A stretch of DNA of 64,000 nucleotides, taken from the NCBI RefSeq assembly GCF_003604195.1, contig NZ_QXGR01000004.1, forward strand, positions 248,001 to 312,000. Direction: 5' to 3'. The position numbers were made by a program, and so were the translations under genes. The stretch is from Simplicispira lacusdiani. Its GTDB lineage: Bacteria; Pseudomonadota; Gammaproteobacteria; Burkholderiales; Burkholderiaceae_C. Below, piece after piece: positions 63,965-64,000 of this stretch (its first letter is position 1; each line of letters starts with the position of its first letter). Under the pieces are notes generated by a model. That model did not search any database and was not told the DNA's origin. It worked only from the letters and a program-made list of their open reading frames with translations.

Positions 63965-64000
63965 CTCCCGGCTTCACCATCCAGATACACAGCGGCGCGC

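Overview
The window is GC-rich bacterial chromosome that reads as a betaproteobacterium of the Comamonadaceae (Acidovorax/Alicycliphilus-like). This is inferred from gene content and order (pth-rplY-prs-tRNA-Gln-ispE-lolB, rapZ-recN-nadK-hrcA, rpoZ-spoT, gmk-yicC-kinase-PP2C-rph-rdgB-hemW) and from many copies of a roughly 50-bp intergenic repeat (core TAGCTG..GCGCTT..AAGCGC..GAGGCC) that I associate with this family. No similarity search was possible, so species and strain are not assigned.

Layout. 1-18,400 is housekeeping sequence: LysE exporter, phosphatase, amidase, ferredoxin, pth, rplY, prs, tRNA-Gln, ispE, lolB, a TPR protein, mutM, a dynamin-like GTPase, mutY, rapZ, recN, nadK, hrcA. 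Between nadK and hrcA sits a compact foreign unit: a densely folded RNA-like segment whose last hairpin contains the start codon of a 114-aa HNH nuclease. This is the architecture of HEARO/omega-RNA elements, but with a minimal HNH protein instead of IscB.

18,418-25,549 is island 1. It is integrated at a CAU-anticodon tRNA and bounded by a 47-bp direct repeat of the tRNA 3' half. It carries a tyrosine integrase, a DUF4224-like protein, an HTH protein, a filamentous-phage-type ssDNA-binding protein, a gene II/X-type replication initiator, several tiny proteins, two regulators with palindromic operators, and an NYN-domain nuclease as cargo. No assembly or coat gene is evident, so it looks like a filamentous-phage satellite (RS1-like logic).

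25,550-38,070 returns to core: tRNA-Arg, greB, spoT, rpoZ, gmk, yicC, a Ser/Thr kinase-phosphatase pair, rph, rdgB, hemW, an I78-type inhibitor lipoprotein, and a PI-PLC-like lipoprotein preceded by a chain of hairpins.

38,071-47,921 is island 2, integrated in the 3' end of tRNA-Ser(UGA). It has a P4-type integrase, an AlpA-like regulator, and a primase/helicase flanked by two clusters of GGCTAAT iterons with 9-bp period. This is a P4-satellite-like replicon. A mercury-resistance transposon of the Tn21 class (merRTPAD, intact 38-bp terminal repeats, 5-bp target duplication) has landed in its secreted SNase-type nuclease gene. The transposon has lost its transposition genes by a deletion that fused merE in frame to the last codons of tnpA.

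48,000-64,000 holds a cyclase-PilZ fusion, an NMT1-type ABC importer, NADP-malic enzyme (maeB), and a purine/ureide catabolic cluster: M20 hydrolase, a natural uraD-allC fusion, puuE allantoinase, GntR regulator, uraH, xdhC and puuD. Together these would take urate to allantoin, allantoate and beyond, probably under control of the GntR protein through an 18-bp palindrome. The window ends with a TetR regulator and its palindromic operator, presumably facing an RND efflux operon outside the window.
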